Part shown: positions 18,875-27,150 of the stretch, piece by piece | Layout: every line of letters starts with the position of its first letter | Position numbering within the stretch: the stretch's first letter is position 1 | Assembly (NCBI RefSeq): GCF_048565625.1 | Contig: NZ_JBLZUR010000002.1 | Location: 1,736,001 to 1,800,000 of the forward strand | Reading direction: 5' to 3' | DNA: 64,000 nucleotides | Origin: JBLZUR01 sp048565625 | GTDB taxonomy: Bacteria > Pseudomonadota > Alphaproteobacteria > Sphingomonadales > Sphingomonadaceae | Translations under genes and position numbers: made by a program | Notes under the pieces: generated by a model | The model's input: only the letters and a program-made list of their open reading frames with translations | Told to the model about the DNA's origin: nothing | Database searches by the model: none

Positions 18875-19708
18875 ATGGGCCTGGCCGCAATTCCCTATCA
18901 TCTGACGTATATCCGACATCAACTGGGGCAGAAGTTGAAGCTGGGCGATCGCCCGTACCGGGTGCGCGGCTATATCACCAACCGGCTGACCACCACCGCC
19001 ACGCACGAGCCGCACCTGGTCGCAGCACTTGCCCGCGCCATGGCCGCGCGGTCGGGCACGGTCATCGATGTCGGCGTGAACACCGGCCAGACCCTGCAAA
19101 AGATCCTGTCGATCGACGCCGCGCGCCATTATGTCGGTTTCGAGCCGCAGGTCGGCTGCTGTTTCTTTGTCGACCAGTTCCTGCGCGACAACAAGGTGCG
19201 GAACGCCAGCGTCGTCAGCCTGGCGCTGAGCAACAGCAACATGCTGCTGCCCCTTTATTCCGAAGGACAGTTCGACGAGATGGCGAGCCTGGTCGCGTCA
19301 ACGACCAGCCGCTATCGCGCGGAAAGCGCGGTCACCTATGTCCCCGCCCGGATCGGCGACGAGGTGTTGCGCGAAATGAGCATCGACGACCCCGCGATCA
19401 TCAAGGTCGATGTCGAGGGCGCGGAGATCAGCGTATTCCGTGGCCTTTCGGGCACGCTGGCGGAGAAACGGCCAATCTGCTTCTTCGAGGTCCTGCCGAA
19501 CTATGCGGGACACGATCGCGTACCGATCGACGTGAGTCTGGCCGAACGGAACCGCGCCGCCGCCGCAGACCTCTACGCCTTCTTCGCCGAAGCGGGATAC
19601 CGCATCCATCAGATCGATCAGGCTGGCGGCGAGGCGCCGATCGATGCGTTCGACCTCGATCGTCCGGACGCCTTCGTCGGCACCGACTACGTCGCCCATC
19701 CGGCATGA
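18875..19708 (+). CDS. FkbM-family methyltransferase
   Basis: SAM-dependent methyltransferase of 277 residues in the FkbM family, members of which O-methylate sugars or polyketides. The SAM motif is TVIDVGVNTGQTLQKIL, followed by YVGFEPQ; the conserved IIKVDVEGAEISVFRGL and FFEVLPNY are typical of FkbM. The ATG at 18875 has GGAG six nucleotides upstream; an ATG at 18848 is less likely. The stop overlaps the following glycosyltransferase start (ATGA), so the two probably act on the same glycan. Confidence 0.9.
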   Translation: MGLAAIPYHLTYIRHQLGQKLKLGDRPYRVRGYITNRLTTTATHEPHLVAALARAMAARSGTVIDVGVNTGQTLQKILSIDAARHYVGFEPQVGCCFFVDQFLRDNKVRNASVVSLALSNSNMLLPLYSEGQFDEMASLVASTTSRYRAESAVTYVPARIGDEVLREMSIDDPAIIKVDVEGAEISVFRGLSGTLAEKRPICFFEVLPNYAGHDRVPIDVSLAERNRAAAADLYAFFAEAGYRIHQIDQAGGEAPIDAFDLDRPDAFVGTDYVAHPA

Positions 19709-20922
19709 CGGCCACCGCCCCCGGCCTCGCGATCATCCCCAATGTGGGCGCGGCGGAGGATGGCGACCGCGTGTTCCTCGACATCAAGGCCGCCGAGGGT
19801 CTGCATCTCTATGCGCGGCATTGGCCGGGGCCGGTGCGCTGCGTCAGCCGTAGCGCCGACCCCGCCGCCAATGCCTACGGCCGCTGGTATGCGCGCGGCA
19901 GCCTGCCGTTCGACGTCGTGTGTATCGGGGCCGATGCGCCGATCGAAGACGCACTCCCCCATCTTGCCGGTGCGGCGCTGGTCGTCGGCGGGGCGGACGA
20001 TTACAGGGATCGCGCCCTGCCGGACCTGCTGCCCGGAACACCGGTCGTGATGACGATCGAATATGCGCTCCGCACCAGGCTCGATATCCTCCGCCTCACC
20101 ACCGGCGGTCTGCCAAGCAGGCTGCGTGGCGGGATCTGGCTGATCAGGCAGGAGCGGCGGGTGCGGCGGGCGCTGGCGCGATCGGCCGGCCTTCAGGCGA
20201 ACGGGACACCCGCACACGACGCCTATCGCACGCTCAATGCGAACCCGCTGCTCTTTTTCGACACCCGGCTGGCGGAAAGCGACTTCATCGGCCTGACAGG
20301 CGCGGCGACCAAGGCGGAGGCATTGACGGCAAGACGCGGTCCGATCCGTCTCGCCTTTTCCGGTCGGCTGGAGCGGATGAAGGGTGCGGACCACCTCCTC
20401 CCCGTCATGCGCGCGCTGAAGGCGCGTGGCGTCGATGCGACCGTCGACATCTACGGCGACGGGAGCCTGCAGCCGGCGATCGCAGCCGAGGCAGCGGGCG
20501 ACCCCTGGCTGGCGGCGCGGGTGCGGATGCGCGGAGCGGTGGATTTCGAGACGGCGCTGGTGCCGGCCCTCAAGACGGAGACAGATCTCTTCATCTGCCC
20601 GCACCCCCAGGGCGACCCGTCATGCACCTATCTGGAGACGCTCGGCTGCGGCGTGCCGATCGCCGGCTTCCTCAACCCGGCCTTCCGCGGCGTCCTTGCG
20701 CTGGGTCCCTGCGGGGTGGGCGTGCGGGTCGGCGACGATAGGGGGCTGGCGGCAGCGATCGCGGCGCTTGCCGCCGATCGCGGCAAGCTGGCTGCGCTGA
20801 CGCGGGGGGCGGCGGCGGTCGCAGCGACGCGGCTGTTCGAACCCACGCTCGCCGCGCGCGTCGCCCATCTGCGCGCTGTCGCGGGGCTGGATGCGGTTCC
20901 CTCCCTTTCCGCTTCGCGCTAA
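19705..20922 (+). CDS. Glycosyltransferase family 4-like protein
   Basis: Predicted GT-B fold glycosyltransferase of 405 residues. The C-terminal half has the GT4 pattern: LAFSGRLERMKGADHLLPVM, VDIYGDGSLQPAI, and a donor-site-like segment ICPHPQGDPSCTYLETLGCG in which the usual E-x7-E is only partly kept. The N-terminal half is less typical. There is no signal peptide or membrane segment. It is coupled to the FkbM methyltransferase by an ATGA overlap and followed after 10 nt by the copper chaperone gene. Donor and acceptor are unknown. Confidence 0.85.
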   Translation: MTATAPGLAIIPNVGAAEDGDRVFLDIKAAEGLHLYARHWPGPVRCVSRSADPAANAYGRWYARGSLPFDVVCIGADAPIEDALPHLAGAALVVGGADDYRDRALPDLLPGTPVVMTIEYALRTRLDILRLTTGGLPSRLRGGIWLIRQERRVRRALARSAGLQANGTPAHDAYRTLNANPLLFFDTRLAESDFIGLTGAATKAEALTARRGPIRLAFSGRLERMKGADHLLPVMRALKARGVDATVDIYGDGSLQPAIAAEAAGDPWLAARVRMRGAVDFETALVPALKTETDLFICPHPQGDPSCTYLETLGCGVPIAGFLNPAFRGVLALGPCGVGVRVGDDRGLAAAIAALAADRGKLAALTRGAAAVAATRLFEPTLAARVAHLRAVAGLDAVPSLSASR

Positions 20923-20932
20923 GGGCCACGGC

Positions 20933-21376
20933 ATGATCCGGCCCCAGCCCTTTTCGCTTCTGCTCCCTCTCCTGTTCCTGTCCGCCTGCGGCTCCGCGAA
21001 GGTGACGGTGGAGGACGCCGTCGTTCGCCTGCCGATCATCGCCGGACGGCCCGGGGCGGCCTATTTCACGCTGAACGGCGGCGACAAGGCGGACCGGCTG
21101 GTCGCGGTGGAGACCAAGGCCGCGCGCCGTGTCGAGCTGCACGAGGGCGGCATGAGCGGCGGGATGATGACGATGCGCCGGATCGACGGCGTGGATGTGC
21201 CGGCGGGCGGCAAGGCGGTGTTCGCGCCGGGCGGCAACCACGCGATGCTGTTCGACATCAGCCCGGACCTTAAGCCGGGCGGCAAGACCACCCTCACCCT
21301 CCGCTTCGCGAGCGGTGTCGCGGCGACGGCAGAGGCCCGGGTGACGGCGACCACGGCGGTCGGAAACAGCCACTGA
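20933..21376 (+). CDS. PCu(A)C copper chaperone, lipoprotein
   Basis: Periplasmic copper(I) chaperone of 147 residues that helps metallate cytochrome oxidase. A lipoprotein signal (hydrophobic LLLPLLFLSAC) puts the lipidated Cys near residue 18. The DUF461/PCu(A)C domain carries the ligands His and Met in ELHEGGMSGGMMTMRRIDG and His and Met in PGGNHAMLF. The ATG at 20933 follows AAGGG; the GTG/ATG further upstream would lie inside the glycosyltransferase gene. The TGA stop overlaps the next gene's apparent start as CTGA. Confidence 0.9.
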   Translation: MIRPQPFSLLLPLLFLSACGSAKVTVEDAVVRLPIIAGRPGAAYFTLNGGDKADRLVAVETKAARRVELHEGGMSGGMMTMRRIDGVDVPAGGKAVFAPGGNHAMLFDISPDLKPGGKTTLTLRFASGVAATAEARVTATTAVGNSH

Positions 21377-21837
21377 ACGCCGACGGGCGCGCCCTGACGG
21401 AGGGCGAGGTCGCGCTGGCGCGATCGGTGTTCGGCGATGCGATCGACTATGTCGCGGTCCGGGTCCATCGCCGCCGCTGGTGGCCGCTGCAGCCGAAGAA
21501 CACCTGCATGGCGCCGGACGGCCACCTCTGGCTGCCGGAGGACGGGCACGCCTGGCGCGACGACTATGCCGCCGCCTCCCCTGCTTACCGCGCGCTGTTC
21601 GTCCATGAGATGACGCATGTCTGGCAGGCGCAGCATGGTGGCCGGTGGTTCCTGCCGCTGATCCGCCACCCCTTCTGCCGCTACGACTATGTGCTGACGC
21701 CGGGGAAGCCTTTCCGGCGGTATGGCATCGAACAGCAAGCCGAGATCGTGAAGGACGCCTGGATGATCAGGGCAGGCCTGAAGGAAGGGCGGATCGCGGA
21801 CTATGCGGCGATATTGCCGTTCGCACCGTTCCGGTGA
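21373..21837 (+). CDS. Small zinc-metalloprotease-like protein (HExxH), possible CTG start
   Basis: Protein of about 154 residues with HEMTHVWQAQHG, an HExxH zinc-protease-like motif, and RYGIEQQAEIVKDAW downstream. In relatives I recall (annotated vgr-related or DUF4157-like proteins in sphingomonads) a leader of the type R-x-LTxGExxLARSVFGDAIDY precedes this region. The same residues are present here in frame upstream of the first canonical start (GTG 21427), and no ATG, GTG or TTG covers them. The CTG at 21373 overlaps the preceding TGA (CTGA) and is the simplest start. If only GTG is accepted, the CDS is 21427-21837. Function unknown. Confidence 0.7.
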   Translation: MNADGRALTEGEVALARSVFGDAIDYVAVRVHRRRWWPLQPKNTCMAPDGHLWLPEDGHAWRDDYAAASPAYRALFVHEMTHVWQAQHGGRWFLPLIRHPFCRYDYVLTPGKPFRRYGIEQQAEIVKDAWMIRAGLKEGRIADYAAILPFAPFR

Positions 21838-21922
21838 AAAGACGCGCCCTCGCGGAGTGTTGAGGCCTCGCTGTCACATCAATCCGTCGCGACGTGGTGC
21901 TACTCCCCTCGCCTAAGCGCCC

Positions 21923-23542
21923 TTACAACAAGCTATCCTGCTCCACCTCTTCCCGCGCCGCGCGCTTGAAGGCGGCGCTTGTGTCGATATAAGGCACATC
22001 CGGTCGCTTGCCCTGGAACAGTTCGGGCAGGGTGATGATCTGCAATCGTGGATAGCTCCGCCCAGTCGCCTCGACATGGAACCGGCCGACAGCCGCCGCC
22101 TCCCGCTCCATCGCGCTGGTCGGCGCAGCCTTGGTGATGAACACGCCGATCGGCGCCTTCTCCCGCTCCATCGTGGAATGGAGATCGCGGATCATCTGCA
22201 CGCCGACATTGTCGCCGCCCTTCACCGACACAAGCGCCTTCTCGGTCCGACGGCCGTCGGGCTTGAAGTAGAGGATGCCGTCGATGCCGCCATCCGCACC
22301 CTTGCGCTTGCCACCGAAGGGCTGCGCATCGATCATCGACACGGCCCACCATTGGAACTGGTACTTGTCGCGCCGCGCGAGATCGAGCGCGGAGGCGAGG
22401 TCCTTCGGCGTTCCTTCCACAGTGAACGCTGCGCCGGGGAATGCCGCCTTCATCCGCTTTTCGATCAAAGAGATCGCCAGATGCGTGACATCAATCCCGA
22501 TCCACTTACGGCCCAGCTTCTCGGCCGCATGCACCGCCGTTCCGCATCCGCAGAAGGGATCGAGGACGACGTCGCCCGGGTTGGAGGATGCGGTGATGAT
22601 CCTCTCCAGCAGGGCCACTGGCTTCTGCGTGGGATATCCCAGCCGTTCGCCCGACGTATTGCCGATACGCGGGATGTCGGTCCAGACCGACTGCAGCTTT
22701 TGGCCGGCCTGCCCATCGAGGTAAATCTTCAGTCCATCCATCCGCGGTGTTCCGTCACGGCGCGTAAGGATGCGACCCTCGCTCCACCACTCTTCCAATT
22801 GGGCCAGGCTGTAAGCCCATCCGCGCGTCGGAGGCGGCATCGTGCCGCGCCACTCGAATTTACCGGAATCCGAGTTGCGTCGGTCAGCCGTCAGGTTCTC
22901 GGCGCGGAACATCCGGCCGTCGCTATCCTCCTGATATCGGCCGAGTTGCGCCTCACTATATTCGGTGCGAACGTCATTCCATGTCCAGTTTCCCGACTTG
23001 GAGTAGAATAGAATAGTGTCGGCGATCTTGCCATAACGTCTAGAAGAGTTGTGACTGGTAGTGCGCCGCCAGATGATCTCATTGCGATAGCCGGCAGGTC
23101 AAAACACTCCATCAAGCAGCAGTTTCAAGTAGTGGCTCGCTGTCGGATCGCAGTGCAAGTACAAGCTTCCGGTCGGCTTCAGAACGCGATGTAGCTCGAT
23201 AAGCCGGACAGCCATCATGGCGAGATACGCCATCATGTCGTTTTCGCCCAAGAAGGCGCGCATCGCGTTCAAGAGCTCGAACGCATGCGTGTGGCCGCTT
23301 CGGGCGACCTCATCAAACGCCTTCTCCGCAGTGTCATTCCAATGCCAACTGTCTTCGAAGGCCTGGATCTGCGCATGCCGGGCATCAGCCTCGGTACGCA
23401 GCGCCTTCGGCGGCGCGAAGAGGATGTTGTAGTTGGCGTTCGAGTTGAACGGCGGATCGAGGTAGATCAAATCTACGCTCTCATCGTCCACCGACGCACG
23501 CAGCACATCAAGATTGTCGCCGTAGTACAAGCGATTGGTCAC
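21923..23542 (-). pseudogene. DNA methyltransferase fused to Mrr-like nuclease domain, interrupted by in-frame TGA
   Basis: An adenine/cytosine-N4 type methyltransferase of the beta order: motif IV LDPPFNSNANYN near residue 35, then VWTDIPRIGN and GYPTQKPVALLERI, then the SAM motif DPFCGCGTAVHAAE. The C-terminal ~130 residues resemble an Mrr-type PD-(D/E)xK domain: GADGGIDGILYFK, VSVKGGDNVGVQMIRDL and IGVFITKAAPTSAMEREA. A TGA at 23099-23101 falls between LLLDGVF and PAGYRNEIIWRRT, where relatives carry one residue (Gly, from GGA, by my recollection). The frame is otherwise intact at 539 codons. The pieces are 147 residues (23099-23542) and at least 329 (21923-22912). Local GC is lower. The start GTG overlaps the upstream stop (GTGA). 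Confidence 0.8.
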
Positions 23543-23817
23543 GCAGCGATCCTCTTGCCTCGCCTTTCGGCGCGCGTGGGGCCAGGTGTGAAACGGAGCC
23601 GCTCGGTCCCGCAGGGCACGGTGGGGTAATTTATCGGCTGCACATAGAAGCCATACTCCGCCAGGAGGATATCGCTGATCCGCTTTGCCTCTACGGGGTC
23701 GCCGATCATCAAGGGCGCGATATGCGTGCTGGACTGCAGGATCGGCAGCCCGGCCTCCGTGAAGATCTCCTTGAGACGGGCGGCGGCTACCTGCTGCCCC
23801 TCGCGCACGGCGTGTGA
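23539..23817 (-). pseudogene. Remnant of 5-aminolevulinate synthase (hemA)
   Basis: The reading frame encodes an internal-to-late part of class I aminotransferase-like ALA synthase: HIAPLMIGDP, KRISDILLAEYGFYVQPINY and PTVPCGTERLRFTP, with Cys where PRGTERLR is usual. The catalytic PLP-Lys part is missing; homology begins just past the stop of the NlpD-like gene. After RFTPGP the sequence departs (TRAERRGKRIAA) and stops, so the true C-terminus is missing too. It is a broken fragment of roughly 65 homologous residues, not a functional enzyme. Its stop overlaps the methyltransferase GTG. Confidence 0.8.
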
Positions 23818-23819
23818 GA

Positions 23820-24812
23820 TCAGGAGGCGCGCGGGGGCAGGTATTTCAGCGGATCGACTGCCCCCCTTCCCTTTCGCAGTTCGAAATGGACCTGCGGTTC
23901 GCCGACCGAGCCGGTGCTGCCCACCCGTGCGATCATCTGGCCGCGCCTGACGGCTTGTTCGCGCGCCACGGTGATCGACTGGTTGTGGGCGTAGGCGCTG
24001 ATCCAGCCATCGGCGTGGCGGATCAGGACGAGCTTGCCCAGGGCCGCGATGTCGTCGCCCACATAGGCGATCGTGCCGTCGGCGGTGGCATGGACGGGCG
24101 TGCCGGCATTTGCCGCGATGTTGATGCCCTGACTGATCCGGCCCTGACCCATTGGGCCGAAGCGGGTGAGCAGACTTCCCTCGACCGGCCAGCCGAATTG
24201 CCCTGAGGGCGTGCTCTGCTTCGGAATGGCCGGCCCGACCGGCTTCTCGCGCGCGGCGAGTGCAGGTTGTGTACCGGTGATGAGATCGTCGATGTCGATC
24301 GTGAAGGCGGCCGCGCGCTCCTCGATCGTCATCGCGGCGACCTGTGCCTTCGACGGCAGGAGGAGGCGCATGTTGGTGCGCAGGATGTAAGGCTCCTCGA
24401 GGTCGTTGATCGCAACGATCCGGGACCAGTCGACGCCATAGGCGCGGGCGATCGCGATGCCGGTCTGGCCGGGGCGGACGAGGTGATAACGACCGCCGGG
24501 GATCCGGAGGCGCTGGCCGGGATGAATGACAAAGGGCGCGGATAGCTGGTTTTCACGCGCGATCGCCTCTGACCCGGCACCCGTCCTTCTTGCAATGACG
24601 CGGAGGCTGTCGCCGGGCTGGACGGTGTAGGTGGCGGCGGCGACCTCGAGCGCGTCGGGGACGACCGGCCGCAGCTTCCATGCGGGGGGCGGCTCTGCGC
24701 GGGCGGGCGACGCTGCGATTGCTTTGGGCGGCAAAGGAGATGGCGACGGATTGTTCGGCGCGACGCAGGCCGTGAGCGCAGCGCAGAGCAGCGTGAGAAG
24801 GGCCTTCCGCAT
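23820..24812 (-). CDS. nlpD: NlpD-like lipoprotein with LysM and degenerate LytM domain
   Basis: Envelope protein of 330 residues. The lipoprotein signal has LLCAALTAC (Cys near 16). Two LysM-like peptidoglycan-binding segments cover about residues 62-152 (YTVQPGDSLRVIARRTGAG; YHLVRPGQTGIAIARAYGV). The C-terminal M23/LytM fold has lost ligands: the usual HxGID reads SQGIN (HxGxD lost), while AYAH and VHFEL remain. This matches NlpD/EnvC proteins, which do not cut peptidoglycan but activate amidases for cell separation. The surE-pcm neighbours often seen with nlpD are absent. It ends abutting the hemA remnant. Confidence 0.85.
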   Translation of the reverse strand: MRKALLTLLCAALTACVAPNNPSPSPLPPKAIAASPARAEPPPAWKLRPVVPDALEVAAATYTVQPGDSLRVIARRTGAGSEAIARENQLSAPFVIHPGQRLRIPGGRYHLVRPGQTGIAIARAYGVDWSRIVAINDLEEPYILRTNMRLLLPSKAQVAAMTIEERAAAFTIDIDDLITGTQPALAAREKPVGPAIPKQSTPSGQFGWPVEGSLLTRFGPMGQGRISQGINIAANAGTPVHATADGTIAYVGDDIAALGKLVLIRHADGWISAYAHNQSITVAREQAVRRGQMIARVGSTGSVGEPQVHFELRKGRGAVDPLKYLPPRAS

Positions 24813-24858
24813 CAGGCAGAGGCTAGCGGAGGGCGCAGGTGAGGAACATACCGGCCAT

Positions 24859-24947
24859 CGTCATGCTGAACTTGATTCAGCATCCATTGACCGCAGTAAG
24901 CGGCGCCCGGCTTAGCGCGGATGGATCCTGACTTTCGTCAGGATGAC
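24859..24947. repeat. Dispersed palindromes (GTCATGCTGAA / GTCAGGATGAC class)
   Basis: Between the NlpD-like gene and the S9 peptidase gene there is one hairpin with ATGCTGAA...TTCAGCAT and a second with ATCCTGAC...GTCAGGAT; the outer CGTCAT and ATGAC also pair. This is a typical mobile-looking intergenic repeat of sphingomonad genomes. Confidence 0.65.
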
Positions 24948-24959
24948 AGGTGGTGCGAG

Positions 24960-27080
24960 CTACTCTCCGACTTCCGTAATCGCGAAGGCATAGGCCTCCG
25001 CGTCCTCGACCAGCGAGTCGAAGCGGCCCGACTTGCCGCCATGCCCCGCGCCCATGTTGATCTTCAGAAGCAGGCGGCTTTCGTCTGTCTTCACATGGCG
25101 GAGCGCGGCCGCCCATTTCGCCGGCTCCCAATAGGTTACGCGCGGATCGTTGAGGCCGCCAGTGATGAGGAGCGGCGGATAATCCTTCGCCGTTACATTG
25201 TCATAGGGGCTGTAGCTGCGAAGCAGCTCGAACGCGGCCTTGTCGGTGATCGGGTTGCCCCATTCAGGCCATTCGCCCGGCGTGAGCGGCAGGCTTTCGT
25301 CCTGCATGGTGTTGAGCACGTCGACGAAGGGCACGTCGGCGATCACCGCGCCCCAGAGGTCGGGATCGGTGTTGGTGACGACGCCCATCAGTTCGCCGCC
25401 TGCCGATCCGCCGTTGATGGCGATCCGCTTCGGCGCAGTGAACTTTGCCTCGACCAGCCCCTTCGCCACATCCGAGAAGTCGCGGAAGGTGTTCCAGCGC
25501 TGCTTGGCCTTGCCCTGCAGATACCAGTCATAGCCGAGATCGTCGCCGCCGCGGATATGCGCGATGGCGAAGGCCCAGCCGCGATCGAGCAGCGACAGCC
25601 GCTTGGCCGAGAAGCTGGGCGGCACCGCATAGCCATAGGCGCCATAGGCGTAGAGGAAGAGCTTGCCCTTCCCGTCCTTTTGGAATTCCTTCTTGTAAAC
25701 TACTGAGACCGGGATGGTCTTTCCGTCACGCGCGGGGATCATCAGCCGCTCGGTCGCGTACTGGCCGGGGTCGTAGCCGGAGGGGATTTCCTGCACCTTG
25801 AGGGTGGCGAGCCGCGCGGTCGCGGGATCATAGTCGTAGACGGTCGGGGGCGTGACCATCGACGTATAGGAAAGGCGATAGGCGGGCGGATCATATTCCG
25901 GGTTGCTCGCTAGCTCCACGGTATAGCTCGCCTCCGGGAAGGGGATGCGCGTCTCCGCGCCATCATAGCTGCGCAGGCGGATCTGATCGAGGCCGTCGAC
26001 CCTCTCGGTGATCGCAAGATGCTTCGCGAAGCTGTTGATCTGGCGAAGATAAACGCGGTCCGATCCGGCGATCACCGTCTTCCATTCGGCAGGCTTGGCC
26101 GGGTCCGCCTCGGCGATGCGGAAGTTCACATGGTCGTCGTTGGTGAGGACCCAGAGCTTCCCGTGCGCGCTGTCCACCGAATACTGGCGCTCGACCTTGC
26201 GCGGGCTGATGAGGAGCGGCGCGGCGGATGGGTTCGCGGTGGAAATCAGGCGCACTTCGCTCGTCTGGTTGTCACCCGTCGAAAGCGTGATCCACTGCCG
26301 GTCCTGGGTGCGCCCGAGGGCGACGCTGAAGCCGTCGTCATCCTCGTGGTAGAGAACCTTGTCGGTCTTCGGATCGGTGCCGAGGATATGCAGCTTGGCA
26401 GTGTCGGTGCGCCAATTGTCGTTGACCTCGGTATAGGCGATCGACTTCGAGTCCGCCGACCAGACCACCGCGTGCATGGCAACCGCGCTGACCGTCTCGA
26501 TATCCTCACCGCTCGCCACGTCGCGGATCTTGAGGGTGAAGCGCTCCGATCCGTTGGTGTCGGCGGACCAGGCGGCGAGCGTGCCATCAGGGCTGACCGA
26601 CAGCACCTGGAGCTTGAAATACTCCTTGCCCTCCGCCTCGGCAGGTTCGTCGACGACGACCTGATCGGTGCCGCCCTTCACCGGCTTCCTGTACCAGACC
26701 CGGTACTGACCGCCCGGCTTGAACGCCCACCAGTAGAGCCAGTCGCCGTCCTTTTGCGGCACGCCGGCATCGTCCTCCTTCACCCGTCCCTTCATCTCGG
26801 CGAAAAGCGTGTCGATCAGCGGCTGGTTCGGTGCTTTCCATGCCTCGAAATATGCGTTTTCGGCCTTCAGGTAGTCGAGGACGGCCGGATCATCGACCTT
26901 GGGATAGCCCTGGTCCTTCAGCCAGAAATACGGATCCTCGATCGTGTAGCCGTGGCGCGTGTAGCTATGGGGATGACGAGCGGCGACGGGGGGCTTGGCG
27001 GTCAAGACGGGCTCCGAACAGGCGGGTGCGGCGAGGAGGGCCGCAAGGATCGTGGCGGTCAGATGGGCTGCGGTCTTCAT
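24960..27080 (-). CDS. Prolyl oligopeptidase family (S9A) peptidase, oligopeptidase B-like
   Basis: Secreted serine peptidase of 706 residues cleaving short peptides. Signal peptide at residues 1-23, possibly lipidated at AAPACSEP. An N-terminal S9 beta-propeller starts at YTIEDPYFWLKD. The alpha/beta-hydrolase domain carries the Ser nucleophile in NGGSAGGELMG, Asp in GGLNDPRV, and His in GAGHGGKSGR. The ATG at 27080 gives the signal peptide; an upstream start at 27158 would overlap the divergent M24 gene. It shares a 70-bp promoter region with that peptidase. Specificity (basic residues as in PtrB, or proline) is not certain. Confidence 0.92.
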   Translation of the reverse strand: MKTAAHLTATILAALLAAPACSEPVLTAKPPVAARHPHSYTRHGYTIEDPYFWLKDQGYPKVDDPAVLDYLKAENAYFEAWKAPNQPLIDTLFAEMKGRVKEDDAGVPQKDGDWLYWWAFKPGGQYRVWYRKPVKGGTDQVVVDEPAEAEGKEYFKLQVLSVSPDGTLAAWSADTNGSERFTLKIRDVASGEDIETVSAVAMHAVVWSADSKSIAYTEVNDNWRTDTAKLHILGTDPKTDKVLYHEDDDGFSVALGRTQDRQWITLSTGDNQTSEVRLISTANPSAAPLLISPRKVERQYSVDSAHGKLWVLTNDDHVNFRIAEADPAKPAEWKTVIAGSDRVYLRQINSFAKHLAITERVDGLDQIRLRSYDGAETRIPFPEASYTVELASNPEYDPPAYRLSYTSMVTPPTVYDYDPATARLATLKVQEIPSGYDPGQYATERLMIPARDGKTIPVSVVYKKEFQKDGKGKLFLYAYGAYGYAVPPSFSAKRLSLLDRGWAFAIAHIRGGDDLGYDWYLQGKAKQRWNTFRDFSDVAKGLVEAKFTAPKRIAINGGSAGGELMGVVTNTDPDLWGAVIADVPFVDVLNTMQDESLPLTPGEWPEWGNPITDKAAFELLRSYSPYDNVTAKDYPPLLITGGLNDPRVTYWEPAKWAAALRHVKTDESRLLLKINMGAGHGGKSGRFDSLVEDAEAYAFAITEVGE

Positions 27081-27150
27081 CGTGCCAAGTCCCCGTTGGC
27101 GCGGGGCTCCGCGCAGGCCTATGCTGACAGAAAGAACGAGAGTCCCGTCG

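Noticed and set aside
23099..23101. TGA read as selenocysteine
   Set aside because: No catalytic or redox context at this position, relatives carry an ordinary residue there, and I see no SECIS-like hairpin placed directly after it. A nonsense mutation is simpler.
22891..23115. 74-codon ORF across the methyltransferase interruption
   Set aside because: It is in a different frame from both halves; the true frame continues past the TGA with conserved methyltransferase sequence.
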